Notes: generated from the letters alone by a model not told the origin. 55,499 nucleotides of DNA from JBBSUQ01 sp964389755 (GCA_964389755.1 CAYMEW010000029.1:1-55499); one strand, 5' to 3'; numbered from the stretch's first letter, positions 41,311 through 50,918 are shown. Translations and numbers: made by a program.

Positions 41311-42606
41311 TTATCCTCCGAAGTCGTCGAAACGTACGTTTTCTTTCGGAACACCCCACTCATCGCACATTTTAACAACGGCGTTGTTCATCATCGGCGG
41401 ACCGCAGAAATAGAATTCGATGTCCTCCGGTGTTTCGTGATAAGTCAGGTACTGATCGATTACGGCCTGGTGCACAAAGCCCACGAAACCATCTCCTTCA
41501 TCATTCATGTCTTTCTTCACTTTCCAGTTATCTTCCGGCAGCGGTTCTGAAAGTACCATGTAGAATTTGAAGTTCGGAAAATCCTTTTCGAGGGCGCGGA
41601 AGTGATCGATGTAGAACAATTCACGCTTGGAACGTCCACCGTACCAGTAAGACACTTTACGTCCCGTCTTCACGGTTCTGAAGAGGTGATACAGGTGCGA
41701 ACGCATCGGGGCCATTCCGGCTCCACCACCGATGTAAAGCATTTCCGCTTCCGATTCGTTGATGAAGAATTCTCCGTAAGGTCCTGAAACAACAGCTTTA
41801 TCGCCTTCTTTGAGGTTAAAGATATAGGAAGATGCAATTCCGGGATTCACCTGCATCCATCCGTTGCGTGCACGATCCCACGGCGGCGTTGCAATACGCA
41901 CGTTGAGCATGATGCGACGTCCTTCTGCCGGGTAAGAAGCCATTGAATAAGCGCGAACCACTTCCTCGTCGTTTTTCATCACGAGCGGCCACAGGTTGAA
42001 CTTATCCCATTCCATACGGAATTTGTCCGGTTCTCCCGGATGTTCCTCCGGGTGTGCGGTAATGTCCATATCGGCATATTTCACCTCGCACGGCGGAATC
42101 TTGATCTGGATATATCCTCCGGCCTTGTAATCCATGTCTTCCGGAAGTTCCACGATAAATTCCTTGATGAACGAAGCCACGTTGTAGTTTGAAACAACCG
42201 TTGCCTCCCATTCTTTAATACCGAGTACTTCTTCTTCCACGTGGATCTCCATGTCTTCTTTCACTTTCACCTGGCATCCGAGGCGCCAGTTATCAGCGAT
42301 CTCTTTGCGGGAAAAGTGCGGTGCTTCGGTCGGAAGGATCTCTCCACCGCCTTTCAGCACCTGACATTTACACTGGATGCAGGTACCACCACCACCACAG
42401 GCTGAAGGAAGAAATACGCCCTGGTTCCCGAGTGTTGTCAGCAGGGTGCTCCCACCGTCGACCTCGAGTTCCATTTCACCGTGGTTAATATTGATCCTGA
42501 TCTTTCCTTTCGGGGATAGTTTTGCTTTCGCGAACAACAACATGGCTGTCAGCGCAAGGATCACCGCAAGGAATGCTACTATCGTAATTGCTAAGGTAAT
42601 GCCCAT
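41311..42606 (-). CDS. nqrF: Na+-translocating NADH:quinone reductase subunit F
   Basis: A 431-residue subunit, the entry point for electrons from NADH. An N-terminal membrane helix (4-26) is followed by a [2Fe-2S] ferredoxin domain with C70, C76, C79 and C111, then an FAD domain (RAYSMASYP) and an NADH domain (YIGGGAGMAPMRSH, CGPPMM). It ends in DDFGG, usual for NqrF. Its ATG overlaps the nqrE stop by one base. It is the last gene of a complete nqrABCDEF operon. Confidence 0.97.
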   Translation of the reverse strand: MGITLAITIVAFLAVILALTAMLLFAKAKLSPKGKIRININHGEMELEVDGGSTLLTTLGNQGVFLPSACGGGGTCIQCKCQVLKGGGEILPTEAPHFSRKEIADNWRLGCQVKVKEDMEIHVEEEVLGIKEWEATVVSNYNVASFIKEFIVELPEDMDYKAGGYIQIKIPPCEVKYADMDITAHPEEHPGEPDKFRMEWDKFNLWPLVMKNDEEVVRAYSMASYPAEGRRIMLNVRIATPPWDRARNGWMQVNPGIASSYIFNLKEGDKAVVSGPYGEFFINESEAEMLYIGGGAGMAPMRSHLYHLFRTVKTGRKVSYWYGGRSKRELFYIDHFRALEKDFPNFKFYMVLSEPLPEDNWKVKKDMNDEGDGFVGFVHQAVIDQYLTYHETPEDIEFYFCGPPMMNNAVVKMCDEWGVPKENVRFDDFGG

Positions 42607-43310
42607 TATTCGTCAATTTTAATATTGTCTACCTGTGATGTTTTATTCGGAGTTGTCGGTTGCAGTGCCACCCCGTCTTTCTTCTCTTCTTTTCCGTATT
42701 TAATCCCCATGAAGCTCATGAAAGCAATTCCCATGAGACCCGTAATGATAAACGTGATCCCCAGTCCGCGAAGCGGTCCCGGAACTTTGGAGTAACGGAT
42801 CTTTTCACGGATCGCAGCGATCGCAACGATGGCGATAAACCAGCCGATACCTGAGCCGAACGCAAATGCCGTGGCATCCACGATGGTCGAGTACTGGCGT
42901 TCCTGCATGAAGAGTGCTCCACCGAGGATCGAACAGTTTACAGCGATCAGCGGGAGGAAGATCCCGAGTGCACCGTAAAGTGCAGGGGAGAATTTCTCCA
43001 CGAGCATTTCCACAAGCTGTACGATCGAAGCAACTACTGCGATAAACATGATAAAGGAGAGAAAACTCAGGTCCATGTCCGCGTATTCCGCACCCATCCA
43101 ACTCAGTGCTCCCGGTTTCAGGAGGTAGTTCTCGAGCAGGTAGTTCAAAGGAACAGTCACCGTGAGTACGAAAATTACCGCGGCTCCGAGTCCTACTGCC
43201 GTTTTAACGGTTTTGGATACTGCCAGGTATGAACACATACCGAGGAAGTAGGCAAAGATCATATTCTCTGAGAATATGGCCTTTACAAATATGTCTAATG
43301 TACTTTCCAT
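42606..43310 (-). CDS. nqrE: Na+-translocating NADH:quinone reductase subunit E
   Basis: A 234-residue integral membrane subunit with about six helices and the conserved cysteine motifs (LGMCSYLAVSKTVK, NCSILGGALF) that, with NqrD, hold an Fe-S centre inside the membrane. The C-terminal tail of about 40 polar residues (KYGKEEKKDGVALQPTTPNK) is longer than in the Vibrio protein. It is 22 bases from nqrD. Confidence 0.96.
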   Translation of the reverse strand: MESTLDIFVKAIFSENMIFAYFLGMCSYLAVSKTVKTAVGLGAAVIFVLTVTVPLNYLLENYLLKPGALSWMGAEYADMDLSFLSFIMFIAVVASIVQLVEMLVEKFSPALYGALGIFLPLIAVNCSILGGALFMQERQYSTIVDATAFAFGSGIGWFIAIVAIAAIREKIRYSKVPGPLRGLGITFIITGLMGIAFMSFMGIKYGKEEKKDGVALQPTTPNKTSQVDNIKIDE

Positions 43311-43332
43311 AACGTTTGAATGCCTTTATTGA

Positions 43333-44022
43333 TTAATGATCTTCGATCAGTGCTTTATTGCGTGAACGCTGAACCCAGATAATGATACCCACGATGATCA
43401 GTGCCATCGGCGGAAGGATCATGAGGTTGTTGTTTACATAACCGATCGAGTACAGGCCGCTCTCTTCTCCCGGAAGGTTGCTTCCGAAAAGACGGAGTCC
43501 GAAGAAACTTCCCGAACCGAGCAATTCACGGAAGAAGGCAACGATCACGAGCAGACCGGCATAACCGAGTCCGTTTCCAAGTCCGTCGAGCAAAGAAGGC
43601 CAGGGCTTGTTCCCCATCGCAAAGGCTTCGAAACGCCCCATGATAATACAGTTGGTAATGATCAACCCGACGAATACGGAAAGTTGCTCCGATACATCCG
43701 GCAGGAAGGCCTTCAGAATTTCGTTTACAATGATCACGAGCGACGCGGCAACCACCAGCTGTACGATGATACGGATACGCGAAGGGATCAGGTTACGAAG
43801 CAGGGAGATCACGTAGTTACCCATCATGGTTACGAAGATCACCGAAGCTCCCATTACGAACGCCTGCTTCACCTGAACAGTGATCGCAAGTGCCGAACAG
43901 ATTCCGAGTACCTGGATTGTAACGGGGTTGTTGTCCGTCAGCGGATCCGTGATCAGTCTTTTGTTCTTCTTGGAGAACAACGGCTCTTTGGGAGCTTTTG
44001 ATTTTGTTGAAACTTCACTCAT
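43333..44022 (-). CDS. nqrD: Na+-translocating NADH:quinone reductase subunit D
   Basis: A 229-residue integral membrane subunit with six helices. VLGICSALAITVQVKQA and TNCIIMGRFEAFAM carry the conserved cysteines matched in NqrE. A lysine-rich soluble N-terminus of about 25 residues precedes the first helix. Its start overlaps the nqrC stop by 4 bases. Confidence 0.96.
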   Translation of the reverse strand: MSEVSTKSKAPKEPLFSKKNKRLITDPLTDNNPVTIQVLGICSALAITVQVKQAFVMGASVIFVTMMGNYVISLLRNLIPSRIRIIVQLVVAASLVIIVNEILKAFLPDVSEQLSVFVGLIITNCIIMGRFEAFAMGNKPWPSLLDGLGNGLGYAGLLVIVAFFRELLGSGSFFGLRLFGSNLPGEESGLYSIGYVNNNLMILPPMALIIVGIIIWVQRSRNKALIEDH

Positions 44023-44759
44023 GACTCAGATTTATGATTTTTAAAATACGTGGCATACACCTTCAGGCAGCGGTTGATCATTTCTTCCACACCTTTGGAT
44101 GTAATGGTACCTCCGGTAATTCCGTCTACTTTTTTCGGTTGCGTTCCCGAACCGTCTTTCACGATCTCGAACTTTGTAAAGTCACCGCTCTCATCAGAGA
44201 TCTCTTCGTTCACCCAGCGGTCGATAAAGAACTGCTGCTGGATCTCGGCTCCGAGCCCCGGTGTTTCTCCCTTGTGTCCGAAGGAAGCACCGATGATCGT
44301 ACGCTGGTCCTCACCGAGTGAAATATTCCCCCAGATCGGTCCCCAAAGTCCTTTTCCGACGATCGGCATGATGTAAACGGTTTTCCCGTTCTTTTCAGCG
44401 ATGAACAGCGGATAATTGCGTTGTTCGTCGGCAATCTCCTTATTCTTGTACTCTGCGCGGATATCTACATCGAATGCTTTTACGCCTTCTTTCACATTTC
44501 CTTTGCTGTCGAGTACAAGTGCATTTTCGAGGTTGACATACTTCTCGAACTCTGCCTCGGCGTTCTTACGCGTGATGTTTTCCATTTCCTCGTTGGTCAA
44601 CATCGCGGAAAGGATCTCCATCTTTTTCTTTACCACGGCATTCTTATCCTGGATCGGCTTGAGTCCCGTTGCCAGCAACGCCAGTGCCGTTCCCACAACC
44701 ACCACAAGGATGATCGCGAAACTAAATGTATATCCGTTACTTTCTTTATTAATAGCCAT
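44019..44759 (-). CDS. nqrC: Na+-translocating NADH:quinone reductase subunit C
   Basis: A 246-residue subunit with one N-terminal membrane helix (about 11-31) and a periplasmic FMN-binding domain. FMN is bound covalently through a threonine in an SGATxT-like motif, here TGGTITS with T218 as the likely site. GLWGPIWG and GHKGETPGLGAEI are further family motifs. It lies 2 bases after nqrB and overlaps nqrD by 4 bases. Confidence 0.96.
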   Translation of the reverse strand: MAINKESNGYTFSFAIILVVVVGTALALLATGLKPIQDKNAVVKKKMEILSAMLTNEEMENITRKNAEAEFEKYVNLENALVLDSKGNVKEGVKAFDVDIRAEYKNKEIADEQRNYPLFIAEKNGKTVYIMPIVGKGLWGPIWGNISLGEDQRTIIGASFGHKGETPGLGAEIQQQFFIDRWVNEEISDESGDFTKFEIVKDGSGTQPKKVDGITGGTITSKGVEEMINRCLKVYATYFKNHKSES

Positions 44760-44761
44760 GA

Positions 44762-45967
44762 TTAAGCCGTTTTAAGTTTTAATCGTCGTTGTCTGCGTTT
44801 GATATTTGCCTGGATCACGAAGTGGTCAATGATCGGCGCCATAATGTTCATGAAGAGAATGGCAAGCATCACACCTTCCGGGTAAGCCGGGTTGAGCACG
44901 CGGATCAGGATTGCCAGGAATCCACCCAGAAGTCCGTAGATCCATTTTCCGGCAGGTGTTTGAGAAGCTGTTACCGGATCGGTTGCCATAAACACGGCTC
45001 CGAAAGCAAAACCACCGATTACCAGGTGATAATAAGCCGGGAGTTCGAGGTAGGGGTTTCCACCGATCGCATTCATCATCAGTCCGCCGAGCAAACCTCC
45101 TGCGAAGAACGACAGGATGATCTTCCAGGAACCAACGCCTGTAAAAATCAGGATCGCAGCACCGATCAGGCAGCAAAGTGCCGAAGTTTCACCGATCGAA
45201 CCCGGGATCATACCGAAGAACGATTCGAGAATGCTGTAATGCGACTTATAGGTTGTCAGATCGGTAAACACAGGTTTATCCGACATAAATGACGCGAGGT
45301 CGCCTAGTGCCGTGGAACCCGTGAATCCGTTCACGGTGTTTTCAGGTCCCGCCATCCATACTTTATCCCCGGACATCGAGGTCGGGTACGCAAAGAAGAG
45401 GAATGCACGCGCGGTGAGTGCGACGTTAACCACGTTCATACCGGTACCACCGAAGATCTCTTTTCCGATCAAAACGGCAAAGGCTGTAGCAACTCCGACC
45501 ATCCAAAGCGGAACGTCCGCCGGCATGATCAGGGGAATCAACATCCCGGATACGAGGAATCCTTCGTGAAGGGCGTGCCCTCTAATCATCCCGAATACGA
45601 ATTCCACACCAAGACCGACCCCGTAAGACACGATCAGCAACGGAAGAACGACCTTCAGACCGATCAACATTTTGGCTCCGGGTTCCGCCCAGTATTCCAA
45701 CCCGCGGTTTCCTACCTCTGCAACCATTCCCCAGTGACCTGTATTGTAGATCCCGAAAAGTAAACAAGGAATCATCGCGAAGATCACGGTCATCATCGTA
45801 CGTTTCAGGTCTACCCCGTCGCGGATGTGTGCTCCTTTTTGGGTAACAAGTTTCGGAGAATAGGCGAAGGTAGCCAGTGTTTCAAACAATGGATTCCATT
45901 TTTCAAACTTTCCGCCTTTGGAAAATTTGGGCTCCATTCGATGTAAATAATTTTCTAAGAATTTCAC
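44762..45967 (-). CDS. nqrB: Na+-translocating NADH:quinone reductase subunit B
   Basis: A 401-residue subunit with about ten membrane helices; it binds riboflavin and a covalent FMN and is part of the Na+ path. The FMN threonine is probably T219 in NGFTGSTALG. HALHEGFLVSGMLIPLIMP and FGGTGMNVVNVALTARAFLFFAYP (in parts) are family motifs. It starts 18 bases after nqrA. Confidence 0.97.
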   Translation of the reverse strand: MKFLENYLHRMEPKFSKGGKFEKWNPLFETLATFAYSPKLVTQKGAHIRDGVDLKRTMMTVIFAMIPCLLFGIYNTGHWGMVAEVGNRGLEYWAEPGAKMLIGLKVVLPLLIVSYGVGLGVEFVFGMIRGHALHEGFLVSGMLIPLIMPADVPLWMVGVATAFAVLIGKEIFGGTGMNVVNVALTARAFLFFAYPTSMSGDKVWMAGPENTVNGFTGSTALGDLASFMSDKPVFTDLTTYKSHYSILESFFGMIPGSIGETSALCCLIGAAILIFTGVGSWKIILSFFAGGLLGGLMMNAIGGNPYLELPAYYHLVIGGFAFGAVFMATDPVTASQTPAGKWIYGLLGGFLAILIRVLNPAYPEGVMLAILFMNIMAPIIDHFVIQANIKRRQRRLKLKTA

Positions 45968-45985
45968 TGTCCTGTTATTTAAATA

Positions 45986-47350
45986 TTACATGCATTCTTT
46001 CTGAACGAGATCAAGGCCGTGACGAATCTTATCCTGGATATCGATTTTCGTGGTACATACGAACTCGCAAAGCGCAAAATCTTCGGGAGCCACCTCGTAG
46101 ATACCGAGGTTTTCCATACCGTCGATATCGTCCGTAATAGCCGCTTTCACAAGTTGCATCGGGAGAATATCGAAAGGGAATACTTTCTCCAGTTCGCCGG
46201 TTACCACAAATGCGCGCTCTTCCCCGTTAAGGTTGGTATCGAGTACGAATTTTTTGTTTGGCATCAGGTAAGTCGGGAAAAGACGGGAATTCGAGAACTT
46301 ATCGAAGCCCGGTCCGAGCCAGCCTTTGGTCAGGAAGAATTTGTACTGGTCCCCTTCCGGGATTACAGTTACCTGGTTGTGGTAAAACCCGAGAAAACCG
46401 TTTGACTGATCGACTTTATCGCCTGTCAGTACGTTTCCGCTGATCACACGCACATGGTCGCCTTTGATGTTATTGTTCAGCAAATCCGCCAGGGATGCAC
46501 CGATCAGGGTACGATAATATTTCGGAGAAGCCGCTTCGGAACCGGTGTAAGCAATCACGCGGGTCGCATCGTATTTTCCGGTATTGAAATAACGCCCGAT
46601 AATAGCCACGTCCTGTGCATTCACCGTGTACACGAATTCGCCCTTGTTGATCGGGTCAATGTGATGGATCTGTGTTCCGACGTTACCTGCGGGGTGTTTT
46701 CCGTAAATGCGGTTGATCACCACGTTTTTGGCATCCGTAAACACGGCATCCGGGTTAGTCTTTCCGTTTACGTTGAGATGTACGTTTCCTTTTGTGAGTT
46801 TTGCAAGTGCGTCGATACCCGCCTGAAAATCTTTTCCGTGTCCGTGAAGGATGAAATCAAAATCGGGAGCGAGCGGTGCACTGTCAAAAGCAGAGATAAA
46901 GATCGCTTTAGGCTCGTTAGCCGGATCTGCAACCACGTCAATCGGGCGCTGCTTTACGAATGGCCAGAGACCCGCACGAAGCATGATCTCCTTCACTTCT
47001 TCCGCGCTTGCGTTTGCAAGGTTTACAGGTTCGCCCTGTTCGTATTCGAGCGTATCGTCGGCATCGATGATCACTTCCAGGATGCGTCGCTTGTCTCCAC
47101 GTACGATTGCACGAACCGTACCACTTACCGGGGATACGCAGTTCACTGCTTCTTTGTATTTATCGTGGAAAACAATGCTTCCTGCTTTGACGCGATCTCC
47201 TTCGCGAACTACCATCCGCGGGATCATTCCGTGGAAATCAGAAGGCTTGAGGGCTGCCGTTTTCGGCAACGCCAGATCGGTGATCACTTTATCCGCTTCA
47301 CCTACCAATCTGATATCCAAACCTTTCTTGAGCTTAACAGTCTTAGACAT
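45986..47350 (-). CDS. nqrA: Na+-translocating NADH:quinone reductase subunit A
   Basis: A 454-residue soluble subunit, first gene of the operon. It opens with KLKKGLDIRLVGEAD and has DFHGMIPRMVVREGDRVKAG, a biotinyl-lipoyl-like domain, and NPAGNVGTQIHHIDP-like sequence (KHPAGNVGTQIHHIDP) typical of NqrA. It ends with FVCTTKIDIQDKIRHGLDLVQKE. The complex couples NADH oxidation to quinone with Na+ export. A promoter box and a palindrome lie upstream. Confidence 0.97.
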   Translation of the reverse strand: MSKTVKLKKGLDIRLVGEADKVITDLALPKTAALKPSDFHGMIPRMVVREGDRVKAGSIVFHDKYKEAVNCVSPVSGTVRAIVRGDKRRILEVIIDADDTLEYEQGEPVNLANASAEEVKEIMLRAGLWPFVKQRPIDVVADPANEPKAIFISAFDSAPLAPDFDFILHGHGKDFQAGIDALAKLTKGNVHLNVNGKTNPDAVFTDAKNVVINRIYGKHPAGNVGTQIHHIDPINKGEFVYTVNAQDVAIIGRYFNTGKYDATRVIAYTGSEAASPKYYRTLIGASLADLLNNNIKGDHVRVISGNVLTGDKVDQSNGFLGFYHNQVTVIPEGDQYKFFLTKGWLGPGFDKFSNSRLFPTYLMPNKKFVLDTNLNGEERAFVVTGELEKVFPFDILPMQLVKAAITDDIDGMENLGIYEVAPEDFALCEFVCTTKIDIQDKIRHGLDLVQKECM

Positions 47351-47377
47351 GTACTAAAGCGATTTTAAATAACGTGG

Positions 47378-47385
47378 CAAAAATA
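47378..47385 (-). promoter_or_regulatory. -7 promoter box of the nqr operon (TATTTTTG)
   Basis: Perfect TAnnTTTG on the minus strand, 27 bases before the nqrA start. Confidence 0.5.
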
Positions 47386-47431
47386 AAAAATTGTTGGCGC
47401 GTAGTTTCCGAATGGTACGGAGTATTCATTA

Positions 47432-47450
47432 ATTTAGACCAATTCTAAAT
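47432..47450. promoter_or_regulatory. Perfect palindrome ATTTAGA-N5-TCTAAAT between nqrA and apaG
   Basis: A perfect 7+5+7 palindrome (ATTTAGA CCAAT TCTAAAT) about 46 bases upstream of the nqrA -7 box and about 105 bases before apaG. Its form suits a dimeric transcription factor. Similar AT-rich palindromes precede iron-related genes in Bacteroidota as I recall, and Nqr holds Fe-S centres, so an iron-type regulator is possible; this is inference. Confidence 0.5.
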
Positions 47451-47555
47451 AACTTTAAAAACTGTTAAAGAATCTAAAAATAAAGTATATTTAAACAAAC
47501 CTTTCAGGCGCATACGAAACGTGTCTGTTCCTGCGTTTGAATATTGAACTTGAAG

Positions 47556-47945
47556 ATGATGAATACAGCTATCACGGAAGGCATCAGGATCACGGTCATG
47601 TCACAGTTCAGGCCGGATCTTTCGCAACTGGGCGAAGCTCAGTATTTTTTCAATTACCGGATCGAGATCGAGAATAAAAATTCGTTCGCTGTACAGTTAA
47701 TGCACCGCGACTGGTTCGTATTCGACTCACTCAACCACCCCCAGCAGATCAGCGGAGAAGGTGTTATCGGTGAACAACCGGTCATTCAGCCCGGCAACAA
47801 TTACCATTACATCAGTGGCTGCGAACTTTCCTCGGAGATCGGTTACATGAAGGGTTATTACACTTTCCGAAGCCTGCTTGACAACAGCACCTTCCAGGTC
47901 TTCATCCCGACTTTCCAGCTTATTTATCCGCAAAGGCTCAATTAA
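47556..47945 (+). CDS. apaG: Co2+/Mg2+ efflux protein ApaG
   Basis: A 129-residue protein with the ApaG fibronectin-like fold: TEGIRITVMSQFRPDLS, YFFNYRIEIENKN, VQLMHRDWFVFDSLN, GEGVIGEQPVIQPGNNYHYISG and GYYTF are clear family motifs. The molecular role is poorly known despite the name. The frame opens at a TTG at 47544, but the ATG at 47556 fits better. It overlaps the opposing TPR gene by 8 bases. Confidence 0.94.
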   Translation: MMNTAITEGIRITVMSQFRPDLSQLGEAQYFFNYRIEIENKNSFAVQLMHRDWFVFDSLNHPQQISGEGVIGEQPVIQPGNNYHYISGCELSSEIGYMKGYYTFRSLLDNSTFQVFIPTFQLIYPQRLN

Positions 47946-49209
47946 GGTTTTTGCGGCGCAATAGGAAGACGCCAACAGCCGAAAGACTTATCGCCAGGAT
48001 CACGCAGATCGTCAATATCGTATTGTCTCGCTGGCTGCGCGCTACTTGTTCCCGGATCATGCGTTCCCTTTTCAGGAAACCGCTTTTCAGCAGGTCTGCC
48101 TTTAGCTGGTAGTCCAGGTCCGTCCCGATCGATTCCTCCCGCACTTCATTTTTACCACGTTCGCGCAACAAAGCATTCAGTTCTCGTTCCGTTTCAAGTG
48201 CCAGTTGTGTTTTCCCCTGTTGTTCAAACAGCAAAGACAAAGCTTCCAGCGCGTCAGCTTCTTCCAGCGGCAGGGCATTTTCCCGCGCCACGTCCCGGGC
48301 GTCCCGGTAAGCGGACAGCGATGCTTCCGGATCTTTTCGCTCGCGGTAGAATTCGCCAAGATTATAGTATGCTTCGCTCACCAGTTGTGCGTTCCGCGCG
48401 TCGAGGCGCAAGTCGAGTGCCTTTAGAAAGTCGCGCTCCGCCCCGATAAAGTCTTCGGCTCCGAAATGCGCGATTGCCAGGTTCGTATAAGCGTTAGAGG
48501 CCTGTACGACCGATCCGACTTCGAGGTTGAGCTCGGCACTTTTCAGGTACAGCGTGAGTGCTTCGTCCTTTTTACCGCTACGCGCTGCAATGCTACCGAG
48601 AATTGCGTAACCGTTCGCTGCCGCTTCTTTCTTCGACCGTTTTTCAGCTTCTTCGACATAATGTAGCGCTCGTTTTTGTGCCTCATGGATACGTCCGAGT
48701 TTCAGCAGGGCCTGCGCATAATTGATCTCAGCCAGGAAAAAGGAAGTCGGATCGCTTGAGTATTTGCCACTCTCCAGGGAACGTTCGAACCACTTTATGG
48801 CTTCCGCGGGTTCCCCTTTGAACAAGTACCCGTTCCCTATTTCATTATAGGTTTCCGTCAGCAATACGTAATCACCGGATTTCAGGAAATAGTCGGCCGC
48901 TTCACGCAGGTAGGCGATTCCCTGCACCGGTTTTCCGCTCCGGATCAGGTAACTTCCAAGGCTGCGCTTTCCGACAGCGATGGCGTAGGCATCATCGGAA
49001 GGACCGGCTTCCAGCAGCAGAACGCGCGCGTTGATCCGCAGCGAATCGAGGTCGTTCCGGATATACCGGTTCCAAAGGCAGGTACTTATAAGCGCCTTTT
49101 CGCGAAGGCTGTGCGCCTGTATAAAATCGGAGTAAATGCAATCGTCAGGCTGACTAAATAGAGCCGGGGCGGATAAGCACCCGCAAAGAAGTAGTAGCAG
49201 TAATTTCAT
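47938..49209 (-). CDS. Exported TPR protein with C-terminal membrane anchor
   Basis: A 423-residue protein with a signal peptide (MKLLLLLLCGCLSAPALFSQ), about seven tetratricopeptide repeats (for example AYAIAVGKRSLGSYLIRSGK, TYNEIGNGYLFKGEPAEAIKWF in parts, EAYYNLGEFYRERKDPEASL), a basic stretch and one membrane helix (TILTICVILAISLSAVGVFLL) ending in RRKNLN. The layout equals the sensor half of Bacteroidota TPR histidine kinases or LuxR-type regulators, but the frame stops just after the helix and no output domain follows. Confidence 0.82.
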   Translation of the reverse strand: MKLLLLLLCGCLSAPALFSQPDDCIYSDFIQAHSLREKALISTCLWNRYIRNDLDSLRINARVLLLEAGPSDDAYAIAVGKRSLGSYLIRSGKPVQGIAYLREAADYFLKSGDYVLLTETYNEIGNGYLFKGEPAEAIKWFERSLESGKYSSDPTSFFLAEINYAQALLKLGRIHEAQKRALHYVEEAEKRSKKEAAANGYAILGSIAARSGKKDEALTLYLKSAELNLEVGSVVQASNAYTNLAIAHFGAEDFIGAERDFLKALDLRLDARNAQLVSEAYYNLGEFYRERKDPEASLSAYRDARDVARENALPLEEADALEALSLLFEQQGKTQLALETERELNALLRERGKNEVREESIGTDLDYQLKADLLKSGFLKRERMIREQVARSQRDNTILTICVILAISLSAVGVFLLRRKNLN

Positions 49210-49264
49210 TCGGGATTACAATTTTGGAAAGAACCCTTTCATTGCAAGGATAGACAAGATTCGT

Positions 49265-49272
49265 TATTTTTG
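49265..49272 (+). promoter_or_regulatory. -7 promoter box of pruA (TATTTTTG)
   Basis: Perfect TAnnTTTG, 17 bases before the pruA ATG. Confidence 0.5.
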
Positions 49273-49289
49273 CAAATAAAAATTCTACT

Positions 49290-50918
49290 ATGTCAAATGC
49301 TTTATTCCGCGTGCCGGTAGCTGTCAACGAACCTGTGCGATCGTACGCAAAGAACTCCAGAGAGCGGGACACCCTGCTTCAGAAGTATGACAAAATGCTT
49401 CACCAGGAGCCGATTGACATCCCGATGTACATCGGAGGTAAAGAAGTCCGGACGGATACTAAAAAGCCGGTTTCACCGCCGCACGACCACAAACGCGTGA
49501 TCGCGCACTTTAACTACGGTGACAAAACACATGTGGAGCAGGCCATCGATGCGGCACTGAAAGCGCGTGAGCAATGGGCAAACCTCCCCTGGGAACAACG
49601 CGCTGCGATCTTCCTGAAAGCGGCGGATTTGCTCGCAGGCCCGTTCCGTGATAAGATGAATGCCGCTACCATGCTCGGCCAGTCTAAGAACGTATTCCAG
49701 GCAGAGATCGATGCAGCTTGTGAACTGATCGACTTTTTCCGCTTTAACGTACAATACATGACCCAGGTTTACAGCGAACAACCGGAATCACTGCCGGGAA
49801 CCTGGAACAGGCTCGAATACCGTCCACTGGAAGGTTTCGTATTTGCCGTAACTCCGTTCAACTTTACGTCTATTGCCGCTAACCTGTGTGCAGCACCTGC
49901 CATGATGGGGAATGTGGTCGTATGGAAACCTGCCGATTCTCAAATGTACTCCGCCCAGGTAATCATGGAACTCTTCAAAGCAGCCGGTCTGCCGGACGGG
50001 GTGATCAATATGGTAACGGTGGATGGTCCGGTTGCGGGGGACGTCGTATTTAAACACAAAGATTTCGCAGGACTTCACTTTACCGGTTCCACGGCTGTTT
50101 TCCGCTCACTTTGGAAAGAGATCGGGAATAACATTTCCATGTACCGCAGCTACCCGCGTATCGTGGGTGAAACGGGTGGAAAAGACTTCGTGATGATGCA
50201 CGAATCGGCCGAACCTGCCGAAGTAGCGACTGCACTCGCACGCGGAGCTTTCGAATTCCAGGGACAAAAGTGTTCCGCGGCCTCCCGGGCATACATTCCA
50301 TCCAATCGCTGGGAAGAAGTGCGTGAGATCCTCGTAAAACAGGTGAGTTACTTTAAAATGGGATCGCCGGAAGATACCGGTAACTTTGTAAACGCCGTGA
50401 TCGATGAACGCGCATTCGACAAGATCGCCGGCTACATCGACTTTATTAAGGAACAGGATGATGCCGAGGTACTTATCGGTGGTAACTATGATAAAAGTAA
50501 AGGCTATTTCATTGAGCCGACGATCGTTAAAACAACCAACCCTAAATTCCGCACAATGTGCGAAGAGATCTTCGGGCCGGTACTCACGATCTATGTATAC
50601 GATGAAAAAGAATTTGAAAATACGCTGACACTGCTCGACAGTACGTCTGATTATGCGCTGACCGGATCTATTATGTCCAACGACCGCTACGCCGTGCAAC
50701 TGGCTGTGAAAAAACTCGAGAATGCTGCGGGTAACTTCTACATCAATGACAAGCCGACAGGTGCCGTTGTTGGTCAGCAGCCTTTCGGAGGTGCACGCGG
50801 TTCGGGTACGAACGACAAAGCAGGTGCAATGATGAATCTCCTGCGTTGGGTTTCTGCCCGCACAATCAAGGAAACGTTTGTTCCGCCAACGGATTACAGG
50901 TATCCGTTCCTCGGATAA
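49290..50918 (+). CDS. pruA: L-glutamate gamma-semialdehyde dehydrogenase
   Basis: A 542-residue aldehyde dehydrogenase of the 1-pyrroline-5-carboxylate dehydrogenase branch, the second step of proline breakdown to glutamate, NAD+-dependent. TPFNFTS (188-194) binds the cofactor, E294 in GETGGKDF is the general base, and C328 in FEFQGQKCSAASR is the catalytic cysteine. The ending LRWVSARTIKETFVPPTDYRYPF is usual for this branch. No proline dehydrogenase is nearby. It has its own promoter and terminator. Confidence 0.96.
   Translation: MSNALFRVPVAVNEPVRSYAKNSRERDTLLQKYDKMLHQEPIDIPMYIGGKEVRTDTKKPVSPPHDHKRVIAHFNYGDKTHVEQAIDAALKAREQWANLPWEQRAAIFLKAADLLAGPFRDKMNAATMLGQSKNVFQAEIDAACELIDFFRFNVQYMTQVYSEQPESLPGTWNRLEYRPLEGFVFAVTPFNFTSIAANLCAAPAMMGNVVVWKPADSQMYSAQVIMELFKAAGLPDGVINMVTVDGPVAGDVVFKHKDFAGLHFTGSTAVFRSLWKEIGNNISMYRSYPRIVGETGGKDFVMMHESAEPAEVATALARGAFEFQGQKCSAASRAYIPSNRWEEVREILVKQVSYFKMGSPEDTGNFVNAVIDERAFDKIAGYIDFIKEQDDAEVLIGGNYDKSKGYFIEPTIVKTTNPKFRTMCEEIFGPVLTIYVYDEKEFENTLTLLDSTSDYALTGSIMSNDRYAVQLAVKKLENAAGNFYINDKPTGAVVGQQPFGGARGSGTNDKAGAMMNLLRWVSARTIKETFVPPTDYRYPFLG

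Noticed and set aside
46454..47368. 304-codon open frame antisense to nqrA
   Set aside because: Lies entirely over a clear nqrA gene; composition is that of a shadow frame.
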